Positions 26,547 through 35,681 of a stretch of DNA of 64,000 nucleotides are shown piece by piece (position 1 is the stretch's first letter; each line of letters opens with the position of its first letter). This DNA is from an uncultured Aquimarina sp. (GTDB taxonomy: Bacteria > Bacteroidota > Bacteroidia > Flavobacteriales > Flavobacteriaceae): positions 62,001-126,000 of the forward strand of contig CANMLS010000007.1 of assembly GCA_947498785.1 (NCBI GenBank), given 5' to 3'. The translations under genes were made by a program, and so were the position numbers. The notes below the pieces were generated by a model that made no database searches, was not told the origin of the DNA, and saw nothing but the letters and a program-made list of their open reading frames with translations.

Positions 26547-27398
26547 ATGGAAACAATCAAAATAGGAGGAGTTCCTGAACATTTTAACTTACCTTGGCAT
26601 CTAAGTATTGAAGATAATAGCTATTCAAAAAACAATATAGACCTTAATTGGATATCATATCCAGGAGGTACGGGAGCAATGTGTGAAGGCTTAAGAAATA
26701 AAGATATAGATATCGCTATTATTCTTACAGAAGGCATTATAAAAGATATAATTGCAGGCAACCCTAGCAAAATAGTACAAACTTATATACAGACTCCTTT
26801 GATATGGGGGATTCATGTAAGTGCTCATTCAAAATACACAAAACTTTCTGACTTAAAAAATACTAAAGCAGCTATTAGCAGATATGGATCTGGTTCACAT
26901 TTAATGGCCTATGTAAATGCTGAAAATCAAGGATGGAAAACTTCTGATCTTCAATTCGAAGTTGTAAAAAACCTAGATGGTGCCGTAGATAAGTTAACTG
27001 AAGGAGTTGCAGACTATTTTATGTGGGAACACTTTACAACAAAACCTCTGGTAGATGACGGAACTTTTAGGAGAGTTGCAGACTGCCCTACTCCATGGCC
27101 TTGCTTTGTAATTGTAGTAAGAGAAGAAATACTTGCTTCAAAAAAAGAAGAGATAAAAACCATTCTAGATATTATCAATACAACTACTATAGATTTCAAA
27201 CATATTCCAAGTATTGACAAAACCCTTGCACTTAGGTACGATCAAAAGCTAGAAGACATACAGAAATGGCTTCAAATCACAGAATGGAGTCAATCTAATA
27301 TAAAAGATAATACATTATTAGAAATCCAAAATCATCTATTTAGCTTAGGTATTATTGATAAAAAATATACCCAAGAAGAACTAGTATATAGCGTATAA
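26547..27398 (+). CDS. Periplasmic-binding-like protein (SsuA/THI5-type), cytoplasmic orphan
   Basis: A 283-residue protein from the ATG at 26547 (METIKIGGVPEHFNLPWH); a TTG three codons upstream is possible. The two-lobed binding-protein fold of the NMT1/SsuA/THI5 type is suggested by WISYPGGTGAMCEGLRNKDIDIAI, the inter-lobe pattern QTPLIWGIHVSAHS, and DLKNTKAAISRYGSGSHLMA. It has neither signal peptide nor lipobox, so it should stay in the cytoplasm, and no ABC permease or ATPase is close. It may be a ligand-binding sensor or an enzyme of this fold rather than a transport component. The ligand is unknown. Confidence 0.72.
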   Translation: METIKIGGVPEHFNLPWHLSIEDNSYSKNNIDLNWISYPGGTGAMCEGLRNKDIDIAIILTEGIIKDIIAGNPSKIVQTYIQTPLIWGIHVSAHSKYTKLSDLKNTKAAISRYGSGSHLMAYVNAENQGWKTSDLQFEVVKNLDGAVDKLTEGVADYFMWEHFTTKPLVDDGTFRRVADCPTPWPCFVIVVREEILASKKEEIKTILDIINTTTIDFKHIPSIDKTLALRYDQKLEDIQKWLQITEWSQSNIKDNTLLEIQNHLFSLGIIDKKYTQEELVYSV

Positions 27399-27698
27399 AT
27401 AGATTTGTTAACAATAACTTTTACTTTTTTAAGATAATCTTGGTAGGGTATTTAAAAAATAAAACGTTATCTAATAAAGAATATTTTAAAAAATTAAGAT
27501 TTAAAACAAGGTATAGATTAAATACCTTGTCAATATTTAAGAAATAATGAATTATTAAACAACTATATGGTGAACATACGTTAGCACAAGATATTTTTGT
27601 ACATTTGCTACACCTACCCCATTGATATGAACTAATTACTAACGTATACGCAACCTTTTATGATTAGATGCATCTAGTAATTAACTAACAAATCTATT
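27399..27698. other. Non-coding stretch with inverted repeat
   Basis: These 300 bp are AT-rich with no gene. They contain the perfect inverted repeat at 27506-27530 and, close to the next gene, two overlapping matches to TAnnTTTG: TATTTTTG (27592-27599) and TACATTTG (27600-27607), each without a clear TTG element upstream. Confidence 0.4.
27506..27530. repeat. Perfect inverted repeat (9-bp arms, 7-bp loop)
   Basis: ACAAGGTAT (27506-27514) and ATACCTTGT (27522-27530) are exact complements around AGATTAA. The minus-strand copy is followed by TTTTAAATC, so it could act as a weak terminator for leftward transcription; on the plus strand there is no T run. An operator is also possible. Confidence 0.45.
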
Positions 27699-27881
27699 AT
27701 GGTAACTTTCTTAATAATATTAGCAGCTCTTGTAACGTTTAACTTTATCTTACTTAAGTTAAGTATACATTCAGCAGAATCAGACAAAAAGAAATCAAGA
27801 ACTAAAAAAGTTCAAATCAACTCAATATCTGATAAATCATTAGATAAGTCGAAATCTTCTAAAATACCTAACGCAGCATAA
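27699..27881 (+). CDS. Small single-pass membrane protein, unknown function
   Basis: A 60-residue protein with one N-terminal membrane helix (about residues 2-23, FLIILAALVTFNFILLKLSI) and a charged, Lys/Ser-rich tail of about 35 residues that should face the cytoplasm. It has an ATG start and candidate -7 boxes about 100 bp upstream. It converges on ung with 7 bp between the stops. I recognise no family; similar short helix-plus-basic-tail proteins are common in flavobacteria. The hydrophobic-then-charged pattern makes a real gene likely but not certain. Confidence 0.5.
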   Translation: MVTFLIILAALVTFNFILLKLSIHSAESDKKKSRTKKVQINSISDKSLDKSKSSKIPNAA

Positions 27882-27888
27882 ATAAAAT

Positions 27889-28554
27889 TTACCAATTAAT
27901 TTTATCCTGATTAGTATTTTGCAAATATGCATTTGCAGAACTGAAGTGTTTGTTTCCAAACCAATACCCTCTATTTGCACTTAATGGAGATGGGTGACCA
28001 CTAGTCAAAACACAATGTTTAGACCTATCAATTTTAGCTCCTTTTTTCTTAGCATAACCTCCCCATAATAAAAAAACCACATCTTTCTTCTTATCAGATA
28101 TTTTCTTAATCACAGCATCTGTAAACTTCTCCCAACCTTTATTTTGATGAGAACCAGCTTCATGTGCTCTTACCGTTAATGTAGCATTTAAAAGTAGAAC
28201 TCCCTGTTTTGCCCAACGTTCTAAATTGACATTAGAAGAAAAAGGAATCCCCAAATCAGTTTCTATTTCTTTAAAAATATTAATTAAGGAAGGTGGTGCC
28301 GCAACTCCGCTATTTACAGAAAAACATAAACCATTAGCTTGTCCAACACCATGATAAGGGTCCTGACCAATAATAACTACTTTAACATCATCAAACCCAC
28401 AATGATCAAAAGCTGCAAAAATCTCAGAACCTTTAGGATAACATGTATATTGTTTATATTCAGTTTTTACAAAATTTGCTAATTCAGTAAAATAAGGTTC
28501 ATCAAATTCACTTTTTAATTCATCATTCCAGACCTTTTCTATATTTACATTCAT
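27889..28554 (-). CDS. ung: Uracil-DNA glycosylase
   Basis: A 221-residue family 1 uracil-DNA glycosylase, of usual length. GQDPYH (63-68) carries the catalytic Asp D65 of the water-activating loop, LLNATLTVR and FLLWGGYAKKK form the uracil pocket, and HPSPLSANRGYWFG (from H187) is the DNA-intercalating loop with the catalytic His. It removes uracil from DNA to begin base excision repair. It is divergent from the mutS2 gene at 28643, so two DNA-maintenance genes share an 88-bp promoter region. Confidence 0.96.
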   Translation of the reverse strand: MNVNIEKVWNDELKSEFDEPYFTELANFVKTEYKQYTCYPKGSEIFAAFDHCGFDDVKVVIIGQDPYHGVGQANGLCFSVNSGVAAPPSLINIFKEIETDLGIPFSSNVNLERWAKQGVLLLNATLTVRAHEAGSHQNKGWEKFTDAVIKKISDKKKDVVFLLWGGYAKKKGAKIDRSKHCVLTSGHPSPLSANRGYWFGNKHFSSANAYLQNTNQDKINW

Positions 28555-28583
28555 ATAGTCATCAAAAAATTATTGCAAATGTG

Positions 28584-28591
28584 TACTTTTG
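28584..28591 (+). promoter_or_regulatory. Candidate -7 box for mutS2
   Basis: TACTTTTG matches TAnnTTTG and is 51 bp before the MutS2 start codon. A TTG at the proper spacing upstream is absent. Confidence 0.35.
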
Positions 28592-28642
28592 CTTCGTTTA
28601 AAAATCGATGGAAGATAACCCAAAAATCGGGTAAAAAAAAGT

Positions 28643-30817
28643 ATGATTCGTATTTCTAAAAAAACATTGGACGATCTTGAATTTGATACTGTTCTCAATC
28701 ATATTGAGGAACAGTGCAATACTGATTTTGGTAAACTAAAGGCATTACAAATTGTTCCTTTAAAAACCAAAGAACAACTTCATGCTGCTTTGCAAGAAGT
28801 GTCAGAATATAAAGCTTCTTTTCTAAGCGATGCTCGTATTCCTAATCATGGATTTGATAGCATCAACAAAGAGATTCAATTATTGAGTATCGAGAATACT
28901 TTCTTAGAAGCTTTAAATTTAAAAAGACTTATTTCTATTAGTATTACTGTAAATGATCTATTACTTTTTTTTAGAAAATATTCAGAACTATATCCGTTCC
29001 TCTATAAAACATCTTCTCAATTACAATTAACCAAAGATATAATTAATCTAATTGAAATTGTTGTAGATAAATTCGGTGAGATTAAAGATAGTGCTTCTCC
29101 TACCCTTTTAGGTCTTAGAAAGGAAATTAATAGTGTTCAAGGAAAACTAAACGGAAGTTTTGGCAAAGATTTATCCAGATACAATAGCTTGGGATATCTT
29201 GATGAGATTAAAGAAAGTGTTGTAGATAATCGAAGAGTTCTCGCTGTAGCTGCCATGTATCGTCGTAAAGTGAAAGGCGCTATTATGGGAAACTCAAAAA
29301 CTGGTAGTATTGTTTATATAGAACCAGAAGCAACTTTACGGTTTAGTAGAGAATTAAGTAATCTAAAATATGAGGAACGAGAAGAGGTTGTAAAAATATT
29401 AAAAAGCCTTACAGATAAATTACGGCCTTTTATAGAATTATTACAACAATATCAAGAATACCTTAGTAATGTTGATATCGTATCTGCAAAGGCCAAATAT
29501 GCAGAAAGGTTAAATGCTGTTTTACCAAAAATAACCAGTGATCGAGAATTAACACTTAAGGATGCTTATCATCCATTATTATATATCAATAACAAAATAA
29601 AAGGAGAAAAAACATTTCCTCAAACTATTTCTCTAGATCAAAACAATCAGATAATTGTAATCTCAGGTCCTAATGCAGGTGGTAAAAGTATTACCCTAAA
29701 AACCATTGGCTTATTACAAATTATGCTACAAAGCGGTATGCTCATCCCTGTTCATGAATATAGTAGAATGTGTTTGTTTGATGTTATTCTAACTGACATT
29801 GGAGATAATCAATCTATAGAAAACCATCTTAGTACATATAGTTATCGCTTAAAAAACATGAATTATTTCCTTAGGAAGTGTAACGATAAAACTTTATTTC
29901 TTATTGATGAATTTGGTACTGGTAGTGATCCCGAACTTGGAGGCGCTTTGGCTGAAGCATTTTTAGAAGTTTTTTATGAAAAAAAATCTTTTGGAATCAT
30001 TACAACGCATTATGCAAATTTAAAAATGCTTGCCAATGAGTTGCCCAATATGAGTAATGCCAATATGTTATTTGATGCCAAAACCTTAGAACCTCTATTC
30101 AAATTGTATCTTGGTGAAGCTGGAAGCTCTTTTACTTTTGAAGTAGCACAAAAAAATGGAATTCCTTATAGTTTAATTAATAAAGCAAAGAAAAAAGTAG
30201 AACGAGGCAAAATTCGTTTTGATAAAAGTATTGCTAATCTTCAAAAAGAAAGGTCAAAACTACAAAAAACAACTTCTACTCTTAAAACAAAAGAACTAAA
30301 AACTGAAGAAGAAAAAGAACGTCTAGAAAAGATCAATGAACGTATTCAACGTAAACTTGAAAGCTATCAAGAATTATATGATAGTAATCAGCGTATGATA
30401 TATCTAGGACAAAAAATAGATGATTTAAACGAAAAATACTTTAACAATAAGAAAAAAAAGGAACTGATCAATGAGTTTATAAAAATCGTTGAAGTAGAAA
30501 ATTCTAAACGAAAAAAACAAAACGCCAAACAAAGACATATAGAAAAAGTAAAAGAACAAAGAGTGGTCAAAGAGGTCAAAGAAAAAGTTAAAGTCATTCG
30601 AGAAAGAAAAAAAGAAGAGAAAAAAAAGGAAGAAAAAATACTAGAATCAAAACCAAAAATTACATTAAAAATTGGTGATCGAGTAAGAATGATAGACGGT
30701 AAATCTGTAGGTACAGTCGACACTTTAGAAAAAGGAAAAGCTGTAGTAAACTATGGTATTTTCACTACCAATGTTGCTATTGATCAATTAGAATTTGTAG
30801 AACGAAAAAATAAATGA
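28643..30817 (+). CDS. MutS2-type ATPase lacking the Smr domain
   Basis: A 724-residue MutS2 family protein. The core and clamp (about 1-320) are followed by the ABC-type ATPase with Walker A GPNAGGKS (342-349), Walker B TLFLIDEFGTGSDP (about 415-428) and a TTHYANLK switch. A highly charged Lys/Glu coiled coil spans about 515-665, then a KOW-like segment (IGDRVRMIDGKSVGTV) near 675-690, and the chain ends about 35 residues later. Bacillus MutS2 is about 785 residues and continues into an Smr nuclease domain, which is absent here. Known roles are suppression of recombination and rescue of collided ribosomes; both need reconsideration without Smr. The frame is open to a normal stop, so it is no recent truncation. 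Confidence 0.9.
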   Translation: MIRISKKTLDDLEFDTVLNHIEEQCNTDFGKLKALQIVPLKTKEQLHAALQEVSEYKASFLSDARIPNHGFDSINKEIQLLSIENTFLEALNLKRLISISITVNDLLLFFRKYSELYPFLYKTSSQLQLTKDIINLIEIVVDKFGEIKDSASPTLLGLRKEINSVQGKLNGSFGKDLSRYNSLGYLDEIKESVVDNRRVLAVAAMYRRKVKGAIMGNSKTGSIVYIEPEATLRFSRELSNLKYEEREEVVKILKSLTDKLRPFIELLQQYQEYLSNVDIVSAKAKYAERLNAVLPKITSDRELTLKDAYHPLLYINNKIKGEKTFPQTISLDQNNQIIVISGPNAGGKSITLKTIGLLQIMLQSGMLIPVHEYSRMCLFDVILTDIGDNQSIENHLSTYSYRLKNMNYFLRKCNDKTLFLIDEFGTGSDPELGGALAEAFLEVFYEKKSFGIITTHYANLKMLANELPNMSNANMLFDAKTLEPLFKLYLGEAGSSFTFEVAQKNGIPYSLINKAKKKVERGKIRFDKSIANLQKERSKLQKTTSTLKTKELKTEEEKERLEKINERIQRKLESYQELYDSNQRMIYLGQKIDDLNEKYFNNKKKKELINEFIKIVEVENSKRKKQNAKQRHIEKVKEQRVVKEVKEKVKVIRERKKEEKKKEEKILESKPKITLKIGDRVRMIDGKSVGTVDTLEKGKAVVNYGIFTTNVAIDQLEFVERKNK

Positions 30818-30938
30818 TACCCTAACCTAGTAACCCATCTAAAACCACTCCCCCTGTTAAAGTATCCTTAAACCATAATCCTGAGAATTTTATCTTTATA
30901 TATTTGGATTTATTAGTTAAAAATTGCTACAAAAAGTC

Positions 30939-33437
30939 ATGCGAAAACTACTCCTTGTAATCAGTATCAGTATTACATTACCATTTCTTGCCATAGCGCA
31001 ACAACCCAAAAAACCTAATGCAGTAGAAATTCATGAAGCCATAAAAAAGCTTAATTTTTTAGGTTCTGTTTTATATGTTGCAGCTCATCCAGATGATGAA
31101 AACACAAGACTTATTTCATATATATCAAATAAGGTAAAAGCTCGTACAGCATACTTATCACTGACTCGTGGTGATGGAGGTCAAAACCTTATTGGTCCAG
31201 AAATAAGAGAATTACTTGGTGTAATTAGAACTCAGGAATTATTAGCAGCACGAAGAACAGATGGAGGAAGTCAAATGTTTACACGTGCGAATGACTTTGG
31301 ATACTCTAAGCATCCCGACGAGACTCTTGCTATCTGGGATAAAAAAGAAGTACTTAGTGATGTGGTATGGGCTATCCGTAAATTTAGACCAGATGTAATT
31401 ATTAATCGTTTTAACCATAGAACTCCTGGGTCCACACATGGTCATCACACCTCTTCTGCAATGTTAAGTGTTGAAGCTTTTGATTTAGTCGCTGATAAAA
31501 CTGTATATCCCAATCAATTAGAACATGTAAGCACATGGCAACCAAAACGGTTATTCTTCAATACTTCTTGGTGGTTTTACGGAAGCAGAGAAAACTTTGA
31601 AAAAGCAGATAAAACTAACCTCTTAGATTTTGAAACGGGAGTATATTATCCAAAACTGGGGCTTTCTAATCCAGAAATCGCTTCTTTAAGTAGAAGTCAG
31701 CATAAATCTCAAGGATTTGGAAGTACAGGTACCAGAGGAAGTCAAACAGAATATATAGAATTAATAAAAGGAGAATTGCCAAAAGACAAAACCAATATTT
31801 TTGAAGGCATTGACACTTCCTGGAATCGTATTAAGGGAGGAAAAGCTATTGGTGAGATTCTCTACGAAGTCGAAAACAAATTTGATTTCAATAACCCTTC
31901 TGCTTCAATTTCACAATTAGTAAAAGCATATCAACTCATAGAACAATTAGAAGATACTCATTGGAAATCAATTAAATCCAAAGAAATAAAAGACATTATA
32001 GCAGGTGTTTCGGGGCTTTATCTCGAAGCAGTTTCAAAAGAATCTAACACTACCAGAAATAGTAATATAACAATAAACATCGAAGCCATTAATCGTAGCT
32101 CAGCTTCTATTAAATTAAAATCCATTAAAATTCCGACTTTGGGAATCACAGAAACTCCCGAAACCAATTTAGAAAATAATATAAGAAAGACCTATGAATT
32201 AAATGGAAAAGTTACTGCAGAAGCCAAATACACCAGCGCATATTGGTTAAAAGAAAAAGGCTCATTGGGTATGTATACCGTAAATGATCAAAAATTAATT
32301 GGTACGCCAGAAACTACTCATGAGACCAAAGCAATTTTCAACATCGAAATAGATGGAGTTGCTCTAGCCTATAAGAATGATATTGTTTTTAAAACTAATG
32401 ACCCTGTAAAAGGTGAAGTATACAAGCCATTTGAAATTATTCCTACCATTTCTGCAAGTATTAAGGATAAAGTTATCATCTATGCCAACGGTCCTTCAAA
32501 ACAAGTTCCAGTAACTATAAAAGCAGGCGCATCTAATCTCAATGGAACGGTTTCTCTTTCTCATCCTGAAGGGTGGCAAGTATCACCTTCAACAATAAAC
32601 TTTGGTTTATTCCAAAAAGGAGAAGAAAAAACTGTTGTTTTTACAGTAACAGCTCCCAAAAATCAAAGCGAAGGATATATTTCACCAAAAGTTAAGACAA
32701 ACGGAAACATATACCGTAATGAAGTAATTACCATAGCATATGAACATATTCCTGAACAAACAGTTGTTCTCCCCTCTGAAACTAAAGTTGTTCGTTTGGA
32801 CATACAAAAAAAAGGGCAAAACATTGGATACATAGAAGGTGCAGGCGATGTAGTTCCAGAGAGTTTAAGACAAATTGGATATAAAGTAACCACAATAAAT
32901 CCTGAAACTATATCTACAGAAACATTAAAATCGTTCGATGCTATTGTTGTAGGGGTTAGAGCTTATAATACGATAGATCAATTAAAATTTAAACAAGAAC
33001 ATTTATTAAATTATGTAAAAAATGGAGGAAATCTTGTTATTCAATATAACACAAATAGGAGATTAAAAGTAACTGACAACCTAGGTCCTTATCCTTTCAA
33101 ATTATCTAGAGATCGGGTAACTGATGAAAATGCAAAAATAAAATTCTTAGCACCGGATCATCCAGTTTTAAATTCACCAAATAAAATTACTCCTGAAGAT
33201 TTTAACGGTTGGGTGCAGGAACGTGGGCTATACTTCCCTAATGAATGGTCAAAAGAATATACTGCCATCCTTTCGGCTAATGACAAAGGAGAATCAGAAA
33301 AGAAAGGGCCTTTACTAGTTGCAAAATACGGAAAAGGCTATTACGTATATACTGGATTAAGCTTTTTTAGAGAATTTCCGGCAGGAGTATCTGGCGCATA
33401 TCGTCTTTTTGCTAATATGCTATCTTTGGGAAAATAA
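30939..33437 (+). CDS. Secreted PIG-L/LmbE family deacetylase
   Basis: An 832-residue exported protein. The ATG at 30939 is chosen over a TTG at 30924 because it starts a good signal peptide (MRKLLLVISISITLPFLAIA). The N-terminal PIG-L domain (about 40-290) has the zinc motif AHPDDE (49-54) and a second His block FNHRTPGSTHGHH. The centre contains beta-rich NEW3-like domains (for example SLSHPEGWQVSPSTINFGLFQKGEE within its boundaries), and the last 200 residues look like a glutamine-amidotransferase-like fold (FDAIVVGVRAYNT). It should deacetylate an N-acetyl sugar in the periplasm. Next to it are a 35-residue membrane peptide and an SSS transporter, suggesting uptake of the product. Confidence 0.87.
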   Translation: MRKLLLVISISITLPFLAIAQQPKKPNAVEIHEAIKKLNFLGSVLYVAAHPDDENTRLISYISNKVKARTAYLSLTRGDGGQNLIGPEIRELLGVIRTQELLAARRTDGGSQMFTRANDFGYSKHPDETLAIWDKKEVLSDVVWAIRKFRPDVIINRFNHRTPGSTHGHHTSSAMLSVEAFDLVADKTVYPNQLEHVSTWQPKRLFFNTSWWFYGSRENFEKADKTNLLDFETGVYYPKLGLSNPEIASLSRSQHKSQGFGSTGTRGSQTEYIELIKGELPKDKTNIFEGIDTSWNRIKGGKAIGEILYEVENKFDFNNPSASISQLVKAYQLIEQLEDTHWKSIKSKEIKDIIAGVSGLYLEAVSKESNTTRNSNITINIEAINRSSASIKLKSIKIPTLGITETPETNLENNIRKTYELNGKVTAEAKYTSAYWLKEKGSLGMYTVNDQKLIGTPETTHETKAIFNIEIDGVALAYKNDIVFKTNDPVKGEVYKPFEIIPTISASIKDKVIIYANGPSKQVPVTIKAGASNLNGTVSLSHPEGWQVSPSTINFGLFQKGEEKTVVFTVTAPKNQSEGYISPKVKTNGNIYRNEVITIAYEHIPEQTVVLPSETKVVRLDIQKKGQNIGYIEGAGDVVPESLRQIGYKVTTINPETISTETLKSFDAIVVGVRAYNTIDQLKFKQEHLLNYVKNGGNLVIQYNTNRRLKVTDNLGPYPFKLSRDRVTDENAKIKFLAPDHPVLNSPNKITPEDFNGWVQERGLYFPNEWSKEYTAILSANDKGESEKKGPLLVAKYGKGYYVYTGLSFFREFPAGVSGAYRLFANMLSLGK

Positions 33438-33474
33438 GCTTCAAAAACACACCATAATATTAAGAAAAATTGAT

Positions 33475-33582
33475 ATGGAAGAAACAAAAACAAAATGGAA
33501 AAAATTATACACAGCAGTACTTATTGCTAATGCTATCTATATCATATCTTTCTATTTTATAACGAATATGTATTCATCATAA
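33475..33582 (+). CDS. 35-residue membrane peptide between deacetylase and symporter
   Basis: A short gene of 35 codons plus stop. The peptide has a charged start (MEETKTKWKKLYT) and one hydrophobic helix (AVLIANAIYIISFYFITNMY). It lies 37 bp after the deacetylase gene and 38 bp before the symporter gene, in the same direction. A basic Trp-Lys-Lys-Leu-Tyr start and one helix are reminiscent of small proteins annotated beside sodium:solute symporters in other flavobacteria, recalled from memory and not checked here. Small subunits are known for other SSS proteins (for example YhdT with PanF), so an accessory role is a reasonable guess. Confidence 0.6.
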   Translation: MEETKTKWKKLYTAVLIANAIYIISFYFITNMYSS

Positions 33583-33620
33583 TTCTTCATCAATTCAAAC
33601 AAATTTAATCAGTCAATTTT

Positions 33621-35309
33621 ATGCAAACCATCGATTGGATCGTATTACTAGGAACATTACTATTCATAGTATTATATGGAGCTTGGAAAACAAAAGGTAG
33701 TAAAAATGTAAAGGATTACATACGCGGTGGTAATGATGCACACTGGTGGACTATCGGATTATCTGTTATGGCAACCCAAGCTAGTGCTATCACCTTTCTT
33801 TCTGCTCCTGGACAAGCTTTTCATGATGGTATGGGGTTTGTTCAATTTTACTTTGGAGTGCCTATTGCTATGGTTGTGATTTGCATGGTTTTTATTCCTA
33901 TATATCATAAATTAAATGTCTATACGGCATATGAATATCTGGAAAGTCGATTTGACCTAAAAACCAGAAGTCTAACCGCTATACTATTTCTAATACAAAG
34001 AGGGTTAGCTGCAGGGATAACTATTTTTGCACCAGCCATTATATTATCATCAGTACTAGGATGGGATCTTATGACTTTGAACATCATAATCGGTATTTTG
34101 GTTATTATCTATACAGTTTCTGGAGGAACTAAAGCTGTTAATATTACACAAAAACAACAGATGGGTATCATTTTTATTGGTATGCTGATTGCTTTTTTTA
34201 TTATCATCAGTTATCTCCCAGAAGGAATTACTTTCTCTAATGCTCTTGATATAGCTGGTGCTAATGGTAAAATGGAAGTTCTTGATTTTTCTTTTGATTT
34301 TAATAATCGTTATACATTTTGGAGTGGAATTATTGGTGGAACATTTTTGGCCCTCTCCTATTTTGGTACAGACCAAAGTCAAGTACAAAGATATTTAACA
34401 GGTAAATCTATAAAAGAGAGTCAACTTGGACTGTTGTTTAACGGGCTTTTAAAAGTGCCCATGCAATTTTTTATTTTACTTGTGGGTATTATGGTTTTTG
34501 TTTTTTATCAATTTAATGCATCTCCCCTTAATTTTAACCCAAAAAGTAAAGAAGCAATTACAAACTCTCAATATGCAGAGGAGTACACTCAATTAGAAAA
34601 TAAGCTTTCAGAAATTCATGATTCAAAAGATGCTATAATCAAAGGATATCTTGCAGATCAAGAATCTGGAAACACAGAAAATACAGATCATAAAAAATTA
34701 ATTCAAGAGCTTAACATTTCAGAAAAAGAAACTCGTGAAGCAGCAAAAAAACTAATCAAAAAAGCAGATGTAACAGTTGAAACAAATGATAAAGATTATG
34801 TATTTATTCATTTTATATTAAATAACCTTCCTAGAGGGCTTATAGGACTCCTTCTTGCAGTTATTCTATCAGCAGCTATGTCATCGACAGCTTCAGAACT
34901 CAATGCCTTGGCCTCTACTACGGCGATTGATTTATACAAGCGTAATGTAAAAGAAGAGAAAAGTGAGCAACATTATGTATCTGCTTCAAAATTTTTCACA
35001 TTAACCTGGGGGCTTTTAGCTATTTTCGTAGCATGTTTTGCTAATTTATTTGACAATCTAATTCAGCTAGTTAATATTATAGGGTCTATATTTTATGGTA
35101 ATGTTTTAGGGATATTCTTATTAGCGTTCTTTATTAAGTTTGTAAAAAGTAATGCTACATTTGTTGCTGCATTAATCACACAAATAATAATTATTTTGGT
35201 ATGGTGGCAAGATTGGCTTCCTTTTCTTTGGCTGAATGCTCTTGGTTGTACTATAGTAATGTTATTAGCCATATTATTACAACTATTTATCCCAACAAAA
35301 AAAGAATAG
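33621..35309 (+). CDS. Sodium:solute symporter (SSS family)
   Basis: A 562-residue SSS/SLC5-like transporter with about 13 membrane helices. It starts with the usual LGTLLFIVLYGAWKTKG and YIRGGNDAHWWTIGLSVMATQASAITFLSAPGQ, where the first broken helix holds Na+ ligands. A charged segment of about 95 residues (roughly 295-390, rich in Glu and Lys) interrupts the helices before LPRGLIGLLLAVILSAAMSST, the eighth-helix Na2 site. It imports a small solute with Na+. The substrate is unknown; the deacetylase and small peptide upstream favour a sugar or amino sugar. Confidence 0.88.
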   Translation: MQTIDWIVLLGTLLFIVLYGAWKTKGSKNVKDYIRGGNDAHWWTIGLSVMATQASAITFLSAPGQAFHDGMGFVQFYFGVPIAMVVICMVFIPIYHKLNVYTAYEYLESRFDLKTRSLTAILFLIQRGLAAGITIFAPAIILSSVLGWDLMTLNIIIGILVIIYTVSGGTKAVNITQKQQMGIIFIGMLIAFFIIISYLPEGITFSNALDIAGANGKMEVLDFSFDFNNRYTFWSGIIGGTFLALSYFGTDQSQVQRYLTGKSIKESQLGLLFNGLLKVPMQFFILLVGIMVFVFYQFNASPLNFNPKSKEAITNSQYAEEYTQLENKLSEIHDSKDAIIKGYLADQESGNTENTDHKKLIQELNISEKETREAAKKLIKKADVTVETNDKDYVFIHFILNNLPRGLIGLLLAVILSAAMSSTASELNALASTTAIDLYKRNVKEEKSEQHYVSASKFFTLTWGLLAIFVACFANLFDNLIQLVNIIGSIFYGNVLGIFLLAFFIKFVKSNATFVAALITQIIIILVWWQDWLPFLWLNALGCTIVMLLAILLQLFIPTKKE

Positions 35310-35338
35310 TGCAGTTGTACAAAAATCTAAATAAAAGT

Positions 35339-35677
35339 TTAATGATGAAGAACTGATTCTGTTAAATATGAAGAGAATTTTTTTTGGAAATTATCGTATT
35401 TTTTTGTGATTCCGTTAATTTCATCACCCATTTCTATTGAAAATCGTACAGCAGAATCTTGGATAGATAATTCCATTTCATCAACAGCCTGTTTTAATTT
35501 ATGTCCACTATAATTTAATTCCAAATATTGCTCATGCATAGCAGGAGTACAAGGTTCACAACGATAAGAATGTAACTTAGAGAGCATTCTTGAAACTTCG
35601 CTTTTTAAAAGATTTAATCTTGAAGAATGAGGTTGTCTACTACTCGAGCGTGTTTTTGTTAATTTTTCGGTTTTCAT
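35339..35677 (-). CDS. Hypothetical helical protein
   Basis: A 112-residue soluble protein with a basic, Ser/Arg-rich N-terminus (residues 1-25) and three long helices. C37 and C40 occur in RCEPCTP. No signal peptide or membrane helix. I recognise no family. It converges on the symporter gene (29 bp between stops), and the DNA just upstream of its start codon can form a long nested hairpin (35682-35740), so its expression may be controlled at the RNA level or by a protein bound to the palindrome. Confidence 0.6.
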   Translation of the reverse strand: MKTEKLTKTRSSSRQPHSSRLNLLKSEVSRMLSKLHSYRCEPCTPAMHEQYLELNYSGHKLKQAVDEMELSIQDSAVRFSIEMGDEINGITKKYDNFQKKFSSYLTESVLHH

Positions 35678-35681
35678 AAAA

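Noticed and set aside
30388..30723. 111-codon Ser/Phe-rich frame opposite the MutS2 coiled coil
   Set aside because: It is the antisense reading of a Lys/Glu-rich repeat region, which always gives Phe/Ser/Leu runs.
28643..30817. MutS2 as a broken gene because it is short
   Set aside because: The frame is intact, the ATPase motifs are complete and the end has a normal KOW-like segment; lack of Smr is better read as a domain difference.
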